From CAVPDG01 sp963702535 (GTDB lineage Bacteria; Chloroflexota; Anaerolineae; Anaerolineales; UBA4823): 64,000 nt of DNA. The notes under the pieces are model-generated. The model worked only from the letters and a program-made list of their open reading frames with translations. It searched no databases and was not told where the DNA came from. Below are positions 8,869 to 17,246 of the stretch, one piece after another; the stretch's first letter is position 1, and the number at the start of each line of letters is the position of its first letter. A program made the position numbers and the translations under genes. Where the stretch lies: positions 1-64,000 of the forward strand of contig CAVPDG010000015.1 of NCBI GenBank assembly GCA_963702535.1. The letters are read 5' to 3'.

Positions 8869-9336
8869 TCACTGGAAACGACCCATCTCACAGGCTTTAA
8901 GATAATCCAGCAAGTCTTGTGTTTTTAAGATGATGGTGATGCCACGCGTGCCCGATCCGATTGAGATCTCTTCTTCGGCTAGCAGGCTCTCATCAACCAA
9001 TATGCGCACCTCAGCCGGGATTCCCACCGGAGAGACTGCCCCTCTTTCATACCCCGTAACCGATTTGACTTCCTCTTCACTCGCCATCGTCAGGCGAGAT
9101 TGACCCAGGTATCGCCTGAGCGCCTGCCAGGAAACCTGCGCCGGACCAGCCATCAAAACCAGGGCAAAATCCCCCTCGCCCAAACGGAACAGGATGCTCC
9201 TCACCACCTGTTCTGGTCTCTGCCCGCGTTCATGCGCCGCCTGCTCCAGGGAGTGGATTGGACCTGGGTGCTTAAACTGCCGGAACGCGATCCCGGCTGC
9301 GTCGAGGATTTCGGAAACCAGTGTTGTATATTTCAT
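8869..9336 (-). CDS. YbaK/ProX-type aminoacyl-tRNA deacylase
   Basis: A 155-residue single-domain protein of the YbaK/EbsC superfamily, which hydrolyses misacylated tRNAs such as Cys-tRNA(Pro). The family pattern is visible in FRQFKHPGPIHSLEQAA, VVRSILFRLGEGDFALVLMAGPAQVSW, SVTGYERGAVSPVGIP and the glycine-rich IGSGTRGITI near the C-terminus. The lysine normally found in the family (Lys46 of YbaK, in the segment VKTLL) appears replaced in VVRSILF by arginine, so the exact subfamily is uncertain. It is convergent with the glutaredoxin gene. The function class is well supported; the tRNA specificity is not. Confidence 0.8.
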   Translation of the reverse strand: MKYTTLVSEILDAAGIAFRQFKHPGPIHSLEQAAHERGQRPEQVVRSILFRLGEGDFALVLMAGPAQVSWQALRRYLGQSRLTMASEEEVKSVTGYERGAVSPVGIPAEVRILVDESLLAEEEISIGSGTRGITIILKTQDLLDYLKACEMGRFQ

Positions 9337-9457
9337 TGCACAATTTAATAATAATGCAATATATCGTTAACATCCTTGTAAGTTTGGATTGAGATTCTCC
9401 ATAGTATACTGGAAATGAGCCTGGATATCCATCGGGTGGGATGATTTTGACTTGACT

Positions 9458-10690
9458 ATGAAAAACAGCTTATTTTCTCAACTGGTACGCTTCTTTGTAC
9501 TCGCTGCGCTAGCCTTTCCGGCAAGCTATGATCAACAGCCAGCCGCAGCACAAAACGATCCGCCCCCACCGCAGGCAGGCGAAGCTGTTTTCGCGCCACT
9601 GCAGGTGCCAGCGCAAAATTTCACAGGCTGCGGCGGCTTCACCGTGCCTGTGGTGAACAACGCGTATGAAGCCCGCGTATTCGAGCTGGTCAACGCGGAG
9701 CGTACCTCTAGAGGCATCCCTCCACTAAAGCGCCTCACCCTGCTGGATAACGCCGGGCGCTATCACGCCAAGGACATGGCAGACGACAACTATTTCGAAC
9801 ACGATAGCTATGATCGCTCCGGCTCAAACCTGGTTAGCGCCTGCGCCTGGTCAGCCCGTATCACTTCCTTCTACTCCGGCTGGTCAAATCTGGGTGAAAA
9901 TATCGCCGCCGGCTACGCCACCCCCGAGGCTGTGATGAACGGCTGGATGAACAGCACCGGTCATCGCGAGAATATCCTGCGCACTTCCTTCTGGGAGCTG
10001 GGTGTGGGTTATTATGAGGGCGGCGGGAGCTACTACCGTTATTGGGTGCAGGATTTCGGTAGACGTTCTGGGGTTTATCCGGTCATCATCAACAATGATG
10101 CCTTATCCACCCAAAGCAGGGAGGTCTCCCTGTACATCTATGGAGAATGGACGGAGATGCGGTTGCGCAACAATGCGGACGCCTGGACAGCCTGGCAGCC
10201 CTTCAGCCATACACTCGCCTGGCAATTGCCAGCCTTGACAGGCACCCATACGGTCAGTGTCGAGCTGCGCAAGACGGGCGAGAGCGCCTCCAGCAGCGAT
10301 ACGATCTACCTGGATTATCCTCTCCAACCCATGCTGGGCAACCTGCCGGATGTGATCACAATGACATACAGCATCGCCTCGCAGCAGCTCCTGCCTGACA
10401 TGGTACAAATGACTCCGCAAAACACCGGCAACGGCTCGGTTTTAACCTGGCAGGCTTTAACCTCAGATGGCTGGTACCAGCTACTCCCGCAAACCGGCAG
10501 CACGCCGGGGAATCTTAGCCTTTCGCCAGGCACTTTCATTACCGACACAGCCACGGTCTACACCGGCATGTTCACGGTGAGTGTTACCTCGCCTTCAGGA
10601 GTGGCAGGATCGCCTCACCAGACAACCGTCCGGTTGTTCGTGGTCGAAGACCCGCTTCAATATACCTACCTCCCTGCACTCCTCCGTTAA
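9458..10690 (+). CDS. Secreted CAP-domain (SCP/PR-1) protein
   Basis: The ATG at 9458 starts a signal peptide (KNSLFSQLVRFFVLAALAFPA), so the protein is exported. A CAP domain spans roughly residues 70-205, with VFELVNAERTSRGIPPL, AKDMADDNYFEHDSYD, WSNLGENIAAGYATPEAVMNGW and STGHRENILRTSFWELGVG, including the conserved histidines and glutamates of the family. The C-terminal half is a beta-rich region of unclear family, and the last residues are YTYLPALLR, a tail resembling those of other exported proteins in this window. CAP proteins are extracellular with varied roles; the substrate or partner is unknown. A TTG two codons earlier (9452) is an alternative start. Confidence 0.85.
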   Translation: MKNSLFSQLVRFFVLAALAFPASYDQQPAAAQNDPPPPQAGEAVFAPLQVPAQNFTGCGGFTVPVVNNAYEARVFELVNAERTSRGIPPLKRLTLLDNAGRYHAKDMADDNYFEHDSYDRSGSNLVSACAWSARITSFYSGWSNLGENIAAGYATPEAVMNGWMNSTGHRENILRTSFWELGVGYYEGGGSYYRYWVQDFGRRSGVYPVIINNDALSTQSREVSLYIYGEWTEMRLRNNADAWTAWQPFSHTLAWQLPALTGTHTVSVELRKTGESASSSDTIYLDYPLQPMLGNLPDVITMTYSIASQQLLPDMVQMTPQNTGNGSVLTWQALTSDGWYQLLPQTGSTPGNLSLSPGTFITDTATVYTGMFTVSVTSPSGVAGSPHQTTVRLFVVEDPLQYTYLPALLR

Positions 10691-10937
10691 TCTGTTCATA
10701 CATTAGCTCAGCAGCCCACCCGGCGTCCCTTCTGTGCGTATCCGCATTACCGGCGTGTGCGCAGCTTGTGGACTACCCAGAGATGGGATTGCCATTTTTT
10801 CTCTGCCACCGCCAGTCTGATAGCCAGTGACATTTTGTCTCCCTTTCAGTGATGTAAAACACCTGACAACCCTTGTGATTATTAGTACAAATATCTAGGA
10901 GATGCTTCACCCTCACGCTCTCTCCAGGAGTGTTGCG

Positions 10938-11039
10938 ATGAGTTTCGATCCCCAGAATTTGACCGCTGCCATCCTGACTTTCCCCTGGTTTCAGGAGCTC
11001 AGCGAGGAACATACTAACCTGTTGTGTGGAATCTCATGA
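10938..11039 (+). CDS. 33-residue small ORF coupled to the VKOR-thioredoxin gene
   Basis: ATG at 10938 is preceded by AGGAG at a spacing of 8 bases, and the ORF ends in TGA inside the ATGA that also starts the next gene, the classic arrangement for translational coupling. Its product contains AAILTFPWFQELSEEHTNLL, which resembles the first helix of Crp/Fnr-type cyclic-nucleotide-binding regulators, so it may be a remnant of such a gene or a leader peptide. The preceding 10691-10937 holds no other gene that I can support. Function unknown; coding status rests on the ribosome site and overlap only. Confidence 0.4.
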   Translation: MSFDPQNLTAAILTFPWFQELSEEHTNLLCGIS

Positions 11040-12151
11040 AAAAATCTCTCTCCATCTTTGCCATCCTTGTAATATCCTTGATCCTGGCATCTGGATTTTC
11101 CACCGCCCTTGCGCAGGCGCCTCGTGTGGTGGTTGTCTTGTTCTTCTCGCCCACCTGCGGTCACTGCCATAAGGTGATGAGTGAAGATCTGCCGCCGCTT
11201 CAGGAAAAATACGGCGAGCAGCTCCAGATCTATACCGTAGACACCTCAACCGATGCGGGGCACGCCTTGTTCGTATCGGCGATCGAGCGCTACAAAGTCC
11301 CCGACGAGCGGCGCGGCGTGCCGATGCTCGTCGCTGGTGAGACAGTGCTGGTGGGGTCGCAGGAAATACCGCAGCAACTCCCTGTCCTGGTCGCTGCGGC
11401 GCTGGCGGAAACTGGTCTCGAACTGCCGGATATTCCGGGGCTCAATGCAGAGGAGTTGCCCCTGTTCGCTGCCTCCTCCGAGGGGCAAGCGGAAGATGTC
11501 CAGCAGCCGGCGGTCACCCTGGCGCCCGTGCAGACGATCGCGCCGGTTGAACCGGAGAGTCCTCAGGTGGAACAGCCGAGCCGCCCAGCGATGATCGACA
11601 GGTTTATGCAGGATCCTGTGGGCAACACACTGGCCGTTATCCTGCTGGTTGCGATGGTAGCCGCCATCATCTGGGCTGTCTGGAGTTTTCTCACCAAATC
11701 CCACGTTGATAGCACGCGTTGGTCGACCTGGGCGGTGCCGGTCTTATCCATCGCCGGGTTATTTGTCGCTGCATACCTGACCTATGTCGAAACCACCCAT
11801 ACGCAGGCGATTTGCGGTCCCGTGGGGAACTGCAACGCCGTCCAGCAGAGCCCGTACGCTTACATACTTGGCTTTCTCCCGGTCGGTCTGCTGGGATTGG
11901 TGGGATATATCCTCATCCTGGCGTCCTGGGTTTTCCACCTCAAAGGTCCGGGGCGCTGGCGCAATATCGCGGCGATCCTTTGCTGGGGGTTGGTGTGGTT
12001 TGGCATGTTCTTCTCGTTTTACCTTACCTTCCTTGAGCCATTTGTGATTGGGGCAACCTGCGCCTGGTGCGTCACATCCGCTACGATCATGATGCTCTTA
12101 CTCCTGGCGACCACCGGACCGGCAATCAACGCCTGGAATCCCGAGGAATAA
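11036..12151 (+). CDS. Thioredoxin-like domain fused to vitamin K epoxide reductase (VKOR) domain
   Basis: Starts at ATG 11036 (an earlier in-frame GTG at 11024 is less likely). A signal-anchor (LSIFAILVISLILASGFSTALA) is followed by an exported thioredoxin-like domain with FFSPTCGHCHKVM, then a proline/valine-rich linker, a membrane segment (LAVILLVAMVAAIIWAVWSF), and a VKOR domain of four helices: TYVETTHTQAICGPVGNCNAV with the loop cysteines and a CAWC active-site motif near the C-terminus. VKOR homologues pass electrons from a thioredoxin-like partner to quinone and so drive disulfide formation in secreted proteins, replacing DsbB. Here the thioredoxin partner lies at the N-terminus of the same chain. 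A second, stand-alone VKOR is at 22798-23241. Confidence 0.88.
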   Translation: MKKSLSIFAILVISLILASGFSTALAQAPRVVVVLFFSPTCGHCHKVMSEDLPPLQEKYGEQLQIYTVDTSTDAGHALFVSAIERYKVPDERRGVPMLVAGETVLVGSQEIPQQLPVLVAAALAETGLELPDIPGLNAEELPLFAASSEGQAEDVQQPAVTLAPVQTIAPVEPESPQVEQPSRPAMIDRFMQDPVGNTLAVILLVAMVAAIIWAVWSFLTKSHVDSTRWSTWAVPVLSIAGLFVAAYLTYVETTHTQAICGPVGNCNAVQQSPYAYILGFLPVGLLGLVGYILILASWVFHLKGPGRWRNIAAILCWGLVWFGMFFSFYLTFLEPFVIGATCAWCVTSATIMMLLLLATTGPAINAWNPEE

Positions 12152-12290
12152 ACGAAATAGCAGCAGGCTATCCTGTCACCCGCAGCCTGTCTGGTGTCTT
12201 TCCGATCCGAGAAATTCGAGAAAGATGATATGATTTGTGGGTGACATCTCTCACTAACCCCGCGTGCGGAGCTGTGGTATGCTTGCCAGC

Positions 12291-12632
12291 ATGCACGAAC
12301 GCGCCGTAACGGAAAGCCTGCTCGAGATCGCATTGCGCCACGCCCAAGGGGCTGGAGCCACCCGCATCACCGATCTCTATCTTGTCATCGGGCAGCTCTC
12401 CTCATTTCTCGATGAGTTGGTCCAGTTCTACTGGGATATACTCACTGAAGGTACAATCGCAGAAAAGGCGACCCTGCACTTCAGGCGCATCCCGGTCGAG
12501 ATGGTGTGCCTGGATTGCCAGCGCCATTATTCGCCCAGCGACAGGGATTTTACCTGCCCGGACTGTTCCAGCCCGCGTGTCAAGGTGATTGCCGGCGAGG
12601 AATTCATGCTGGAGGCGATCGATGTGGAGTGA
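12291..12632 (+). CDS. hypA: Hydrogenase nickel insertion protein HypA
   Basis: First gene of the maturation operon. Starting at ATG 12291 gives MHERAVTESL, which exposes His2 and Glu3 of the nickel site; an in-frame GTG upstream at 12264 would bury it. The 113-residue product carries the zinc site as C73xxC76 and C89xxC92 (CLDC, CPDC). HypA delivers nickel with HypB to the large subunit of [NiFe] hydrogenase. Nickel is also needed by the CODH (acsA) and acetyl-CoA synthase (acsB) encoded 20-30 kb away, so a shared nickel supply is possible but not shown. Confidence 0.95.
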   Translation: MHERAVTESLLEIALRHAQGAGATRITDLYLVIGQLSSFLDELVQFYWDILTEGTIAEKATLHFRRIPVEMVCLDCQRHYSPSDRDFTCPDCSSPRVKVIAGEEFMLEAIDVE

Positions 12633-12660
12633 AGGCTAACCAATCGGAAGTTCTTATCAG

Positions 12661-13365
12661 GTGAGCATGGATAGCAGCAAAGAACCTAACCTAAAACGTA
12701 TTACCGTTGTCGAGAAAGTGATGGACGCCAACAACCGCCTGGCGGCTACCAACCGGGCGCTTCTGGACGCTGCCGACCTCTTCTCCGTGAACGTCATGGC
12801 ATCACCTGGCGCCGGAAAGACATCATTGATTGAAAATACCATTCGGAGCCTGTCCAACCGCTTCTCGATCGGTGTCATCGACGGCGATATCGCCACATCC
12901 ATCGATGCCGACCGGGCAGCCACAGCCGGGGCTATCGCCGTGCAGGTTAATACCGGCGGCGAATGCCACCTGGACGCCACCATGATCAGCCAGGCTTTGG
13001 CGCAATTGGACCTTTCTGAGATCGACTTGCTCATCGTGGAAAATGTCGGCAACCTGGTGTGCCCGGCTGGTTTCCAGCTTGGCTGCCATAAAAGCGTATT
13101 GGTGGCTTCCATCCCCGAAGGCGACGATAAGCCTTACAAGTACCCGGGGATGTATCACGGTGTAGACGCGTTGGTGATCAATAAAGTAGATTTATTGCCT
13201 TATGTCCCCTTCAACATGGAGTATTTCCGGCGCGGAGTAGAGATTTTGAACCCGGGTGTTCTGACTTTCCCGCTCTCGTGCCGGACGGGAGAAGGTCTGG
13301 AAGCCTGGCTCGCCTGGATGACTGCCAATGTCCTTGAGCATAAAAAAGTACAGGCAGAAGGATAA
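12661..13365 (+). CDS. hypB: Hydrogenase nickel incorporation GTPase HypB
   Basis: A 234-residue SIMIBI-class GTPase. Visible motifs are the P-loop SPGAGKTS, the switch segment IDGDIATSIDADR, the metal-linked segment ENVGNLVCPAGFQLGCH with Cys and His of the GTPase-domain nickel/zinc site, and the guanine motif NKVDLLPY. There is no histidine-rich N-terminal stretch, so it is the non-storage form. It powers nickel transfer with HypA. The start is GTG 12661, with ATG 12667 as an alternative. It follows hypA by 28 bases. Confidence 0.95.
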   Translation: MSMDSSKEPNLKRITVVEKVMDANNRLAATNRALLDAADLFSVNVMASPGAGKTSLIENTIRSLSNRFSIGVIDGDIATSIDADRAATAGAIAVQVNTGGECHLDATMISQALAQLDLSEIDLLIVENVGNLVCPAGFQLGCHKSVLVASIPEGDDKPYKYPGMYHGVDALVINKVDLLPYVPFNMEYFRRGVEILNPGVLTFPLSCRTGEGLEAWLAWMTANVLEHKKVQAEG

Positions 13366-13389
13366 CGACCTGCCCATTCGCTGGTATCT

Positions 13390-15804
13390 ATGAGTGACCT
13401 GCAAAATGCACGCATCCATATCACAGGCATCGTCCAGGGGGTCGGATTCAGACCGTTTGTTTACAGCCTTGCTCAGCGCTTGCAGCTTGCCGGCTGGGTG
13501 CGCAACACCTCCGCCGGTGTGGATATCGAGGTTGATGGCGCGCCGGAGGTGCTGGCGAGGTTCATCGCCGCGCTTGAGACGGAGGCGCCGCCGCTCGCCC
13601 GCGTCGACCAGGTGACCACGACCCTGGGCAACGCCAACGGCTTTTCCTCTTTCGAGATCATCCACTCAGAGCCAGTGCCGCTGGCATTCCAGCCGATCTC
13701 TCCCGATGTCTCCATCTGTCCCGACTGCCTGCGAGAACTATTCGATCCCAGCAACCGCCGTTACCGGTACCCGTTCACCAACTGTACAAACTGCGGACCG
13801 CGCTTCACCATCATCACCGACATCCCCTACGACCGGCCGAACACCACCATGGCGGGTTTCCCCTTATGCCCGGACTGTGCGGCTGAATACTCAAATCCGG
13901 CGGACCGGCGTTTCCATGCCCAGCCTGTTGCCTGCCCTGTCTGCGGACCCCAGGTTTGGTTGGAGATTCCAGGTGCGGACCCCGATCAGGGTTTAGATCA
14001 GGCTCCAACGCCCGGTAGCTTAAGCCAACCCCTGAGCGGTGACGAGGCGATCCTGGAAAGCCAGCGCTTATTATCCGGCGGCAAGGTGCTGGCGATCAAA
14101 GGGCTGGGCGGGTTTCACCTCGCTTGCGACGCCACGAACCGGGGTGCTGTTCAGGAGCTGCGCAGGCGCAAGCTGCGCGTGGACAAACCATTTGCCCTGA
14201 TGATGCCCGACCTGGCAACCGTCGAAGAGCATTGCCTGGTAAGCGCTGATGAGGAGGAGATCCTGCTTTCAAGGCAGCGCCCGATCGTGCTCCTGAGGAG
14301 AAAGCCCGGTTCAAGCATCGTGGCTGAAGTCGCTCCAAGCCAGACCACGCTGGGTGTGATGCTACCCTATACGCCATTGCATTATTTGCTCTTCTCAAAT
14401 CCTCCTCTCCAGCCAGATGGTGAGCGAGAAGCAGGCACACCGTTGCCGGTTTCCCGCGCCCTGGTGATGACTAGCGGCAACCTGAGCGAAGAGCCGATCG
14501 CAATCGATAATGAGGAAGCGCGCCAGCGCTTAGCACAGTTATCCGATGCTTTCTTGATGCACAACCGCCCGATCCGCACCCGCTGCGATGACTCCGTGGT
14601 GCGCGTAGCTCCCCAAACATCATCCTCGGCTCTCTTTCCCATCCGCCGCTCGCGGGGATACGCGCCTGCCCCTATCGACATGCCCTGGAGTTGCCCTCCG
14701 CTGCTTGCGGCTGGAGCTGAGCTAAAAAACACCTTCTGCCTTGTCCGGGAGAAGTACGCTTTTCTCAGCCATCACATCGGCGATCTGGAAAACTACGAGA
14801 CGCTGAGCTCGTACGAGGATGGCATCCGACATTACGAGCGGCTTTTCCGCATCCAACCTGAAGTGCTGGCGTATGACCTGCACCCCAATTACCTGGCGAC
14901 GGGTTACGCCTTAGAACGCGCTCAAAAAGAGGGACTGCCCGCCTACGGGGTGCAACACCACCACGCCCACATTGCCGCCTGCCTGGCTGAGAACAAGCTT
15001 CCCCCTTCGGAAACCGTCATCGGTGTATCCTTCGACGGCACTGGCTACGGCGATGATGGGGCGATCTGGGGTGGAGAATTCTTCCTGGCTAGCTGTAAGG
15101 GGTACAAGCGCCTCGCCCACCTTGAGTACGTGCCCTTGCCCGGGGGAGACGCAGCCATTCGCAAGCCAGCCCGCATCGCCCTCGCTCAACTCTGGCATGC
15201 AGGCGTGGATTGGATCCCCGGATTGCCCCCGGTGGATGCCCTCAGCCCGGAGGAAAGGGCGACCGTGCGCTCTCAATTGGAGCGCGGCGTCAACACACAG
15301 CTCACGTCCAGTATGGGGCGCCTGTTCGATGGTGTTGCCGCATTGATCGGCGTGCGCCAGCGCGTCAACTACGAAGCCCAGGCAGCCATCGAGCTCGAGA
15401 GCCTGGTCCATCCCGATGAGCAGGGATTCTACTCCTTCGAGATAGCCCAGTCCGCCGGCGATAGCAGCGGCTCTGAGCTGATCCTCCGCCCGCAGCCCTT
15501 GATTGCTGCCATCGTCAAGGAGCTCATCGACGGAGTGCCCAGCCCGATCCTTGCCGCGCGCTTCCACAATGGGGTCGCTCGCTCGATCCTGCAGGTTGCC
15601 TCGCATCTCCGCAGCCGGTACGGGATGTCTTCCATCGCCTTGAGCGGCGGCGTCTGGCAAAATATGACCCTGCTGCAAAAGACTTTCCCCTTGCTCGTCG
15701 AAAATGGGTTTAAGGTCTACACGCACCGGTTTACGCCCACCAACGATGGCGGCGTCTCTTTCGGTCAGGCTGTTGTTGCATCGGTTAACTGGCTGGATTT
15801 ATAA
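13390..15804 (+). CDS. hypF: Carbamoyltransferase HypF
   Basis: 804 residues, slightly longer than the usual ~750-770. Domains in order: acylphosphatase-like (GIVQGVGFRPFVYSLAQRL, residues ~10-95), two zinc-finger-like cysteine clusters (CPDCLRELFD...CTNCGPRF; CPDCAAEYSN...CPVCGP), a YrdC-like domain (LAIKGLGGFHLACDA; MLPYTPLHYLL), and a Kae1-like carbamoyltransferase domain (VQHHHAHIAACLAEN; VSFDGTGYGDDGAIWGGEF; ALSGGVWQN). HypF uses carbamoyl phosphate and ATP to make the cyanide ligands of the hydrogenase Fe with HypE. A linker after the second cluster (DQAPTPGSLSQPLSG) explains the extra length. Gene order A-B-F-C-D-E is common outside Proteobacteria. Confidence 0.96.
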   Translation: MSDLQNARIHITGIVQGVGFRPFVYSLAQRLQLAGWVRNTSAGVDIEVDGAPEVLARFIAALETEAPPLARVDQVTTTLGNANGFSSFEIIHSEPVPLAFQPISPDVSICPDCLRELFDPSNRRYRYPFTNCTNCGPRFTIITDIPYDRPNTTMAGFPLCPDCAAEYSNPADRRFHAQPVACPVCGPQVWLEIPGADPDQGLDQAPTPGSLSQPLSGDEAILESQRLLSGGKVLAIKGLGGFHLACDATNRGAVQELRRRKLRVDKPFALMMPDLATVEEHCLVSADEEEILLSRQRPIVLLRRKPGSSIVAEVAPSQTTLGVMLPYTPLHYLLFSNPPLQPDGEREAGTPLPVSRALVMTSGNLSEEPIAIDNEEARQRLAQLSDAFLMHNRPIRTRCDDSVVRVAPQTSSSALFPIRRSRGYAPAPIDMPWSCPPLLAAGAELKNTFCLVREKYAFLSHHIGDLENYETLSSYEDGIRHYERLFRIQPEVLAYDLHPNYLATGYALERAQKEGLPAYGVQHHHAHIAACLAENKLPPSETVIGVSFDGTGYGDDGAIWGGEFFLASCKGYKRLAHLEYVPLPGGDAAIRKPARIALAQLWHAGVDWIPGLPPVDALSPEERATVRSQLERGVNTQLTSSMGRLFDGVAALIGVRQRVNYEAQAAIELESLVHPDEQGFYSFEIAQSAGDSSGSELILRPQPLIAAIVKELIDGVPSPILAARFHNGVARSILQVASHLRSRYGMSSIALSGGVWQNMTLLQKTFPLLVENGFKVYTHRFTPTNDGGVSFGQAVVASVNWLDL

Positions 15805-15838
15805 GGAATTGATTCTGGAAGATCGTTAGGAGGTTGGT

Positions 15839-16114
15839 ATGTGCCTGGGAGTACCGGGAAAAATAATTGAGATTTACGACTCCGGCGGCTTGCAAATGGG
15901 TAAGATCGATTTTGGCGGTGTCACCCGTGAAGCCTGCCTGGCTTACGTCCCTGAAGCGCAGATTGGCGACTACACCGTCATTCACGTCGGGTTTGCATTG
16001 CATCTGATCAGCGAAGAAGAAGCCAACGAGACCTTAGAGCTCCTCCGCCAGCTTGTTGAAGCCGGAGAAGAAGAGGCTCTCGAGATGGGCGATCTTCCAT
16101 CCGGAAATGCTTAG
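15839..16114 (+). CDS. hypC: Hydrogenase maturation chaperone HypC
   Basis: A 91-residue protein beginning MCLGVPGKIIEIY; Cys2 is the conserved residue that carries the Fe(CN)2CO unit between HypD and the hydrogenase large-subunit precursor. AGGAGG lies 6-7 bases upstream of the ATG at 15839. The beta-barrel core (GKIDFGGVTREACLAYVPEAQIGDYTVIHVGFAL) is followed by an acidic helical C-terminus (EEANETLELLRQLVEAGEEEAL). It sits between hypF and hypD as expected for its function. Confidence 0.96.
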   Translation: MCLGVPGKIIEIYDSGGLQMGKIDFGGVTREACLAYVPEAQIGDYTVIHVGFALHLISEEEANETLELLRQLVEAGEEEALEMGDLPSGNA

Positions 16115-16149
16115 CTTCTCGAGGAAATCCGTCAGGCTTCAGGCAGATT

Positions 16150-17241
16150 ATGAAATACGTACAAGAATACCGGGATAAGAACCTCGTCCAGGCGGTGATC
16201 GACGACATTTCACGCAAAATCACGCGCCCCTGGGTCATCATGGAGATCTGCGGCGGGCAGACGCACGCCATCCTGCGCTATGGTCTGGACCAGCTGCTTC
16301 CCTCCCAGATTGAGCTGGTGCACGGACCCGGCTGTCCGGTTTGCGTCACATCGCTGGAATTAATCGACAAAGCCCTGGCGATTGCCTCCCTGCCGGGGGT
16401 GATCTTCACTTCTTACGGCGATATGCTGCGCGTGCCGGGCAGCCAAAATGATCTGTTCTCGATCCGGGCGACCGGAGGCGATGTCCGCGTGGTCTATTCA
16501 CCCCTCGACGCCGTCGAGATTGCATCCAAGAACCCGGATAAAGAGGTGGTTTTCTTTGCCATCGGGTTCGAGACCACCGCGCCCGCCAACGCCATGAGCG
16601 TGCTGAAAGCACGCTCTCTGGGTCTTACGAATTTCTCCATATTGAGCTCGCATGTGCGCGTCCCACCCGCCATGCAGGCGGTGCTGGGTTCCCCGGAGAA
16701 CCGTGTGCAGGCTTTCCTGGCGGCGGGTCACGTTTGCGCGGTAATGGGGTACTGGGAGTACCCGCCCATCGCCGCTGCCTTCCGGACGCCGATCGTAGTG
16801 ACCGGCTTTGAGCCCCTGGATATCGTGCAGGGCATCCGCATGGCGGTGGTGCAGCTCGAGCAGGGCAGCGCTCAGGTGGAGAACGCTTACAGCCGGGTGG
16901 TCACGTATGAGGGTAACCAGCCAGCTCAAGCAGTGATCAACCAGGTCTTTTGCGAATGCGATCGGAAATGGCGGGGCATCGGCGAGATCCCTGGCTCTGG
17001 TTGGCGCCTGCGACCAGAATTCAGTCCGTATGATGCCGAAGCCCGTTTTGAGATCAGCCACATCACCACGCAGGAGTCAACGGTCTGTATCGCCGGGAAG
17101 ATCCTGCAGGGCTTGCACAAGCCGCAGGATTGCCCTGCATTCGGGACAGAATGCACGCCAGAACACCCACTCGGAGCAACCATGGTTTCTTCAGAAGGGG
17201 CATGTGCGGCATACTACCAGTACGCACGCATCGAGAGATAA
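16150..17241 (+). CDS. hypD: Hydrogenase Fe-(CN)2CO assembly scaffold HypD
   Basis: A 363-residue [4Fe-4S] protein that builds the Fe(CN)2CO unit with HypC and HypE. The three conserved motifs are present: CGGQTHAI near residue 36, the GPGCPVCVT motif near residue 60, and GFETTAPA near residue 140. C-terminal Fe-S ligands are visible in CIAGKILQG, DCPAFGTECTPEHPLGATMVSSEGACAAYY. Length is normal. It ends 5 bases before hypE. Confidence 0.96.
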   Translation: MKYVQEYRDKNLVQAVIDDISRKITRPWVIMEICGGQTHAILRYGLDQLLPSQIELVHGPGCPVCVTSLELIDKALAIASLPGVIFTSYGDMLRVPGSQNDLFSIRATGGDVRVVYSPLDAVEIASKNPDKEVVFFAIGFETTAPANAMSVLKARSLGLTNFSILSSHVRVPPAMQAVLGSPENRVQAFLAAGHVCAVMGYWEYPPIAAAFRTPIVVTGFEPLDIVQGIRMAVVQLEQGSAQVENAYSRVVTYEGNQPAQAVINQVFCECDRKWRGIGEIPGSGWRLRPEFSPYDAEARFEISHITTQESTVCIAGKILQGLHKPQDCPAFGTECTPEHPLGATMVSSEGACAAYYQYARIER

Positions 17242-17246
17242 CAAGG

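Noticed and set aside
10773..11012. 79-residue minus-strand frame between the CAP and VKOR-thioredoxin genes
   Set aside because: No family pattern, and it is opposed by a better-supported small ORF with a ribosome site on the plus strand.
14911..15726. 271-residue minus-strand frame inside hypF
   Set aside because: It is fully opposite a complete HypF with all motifs; high GC third positions leave the antisense frame open.
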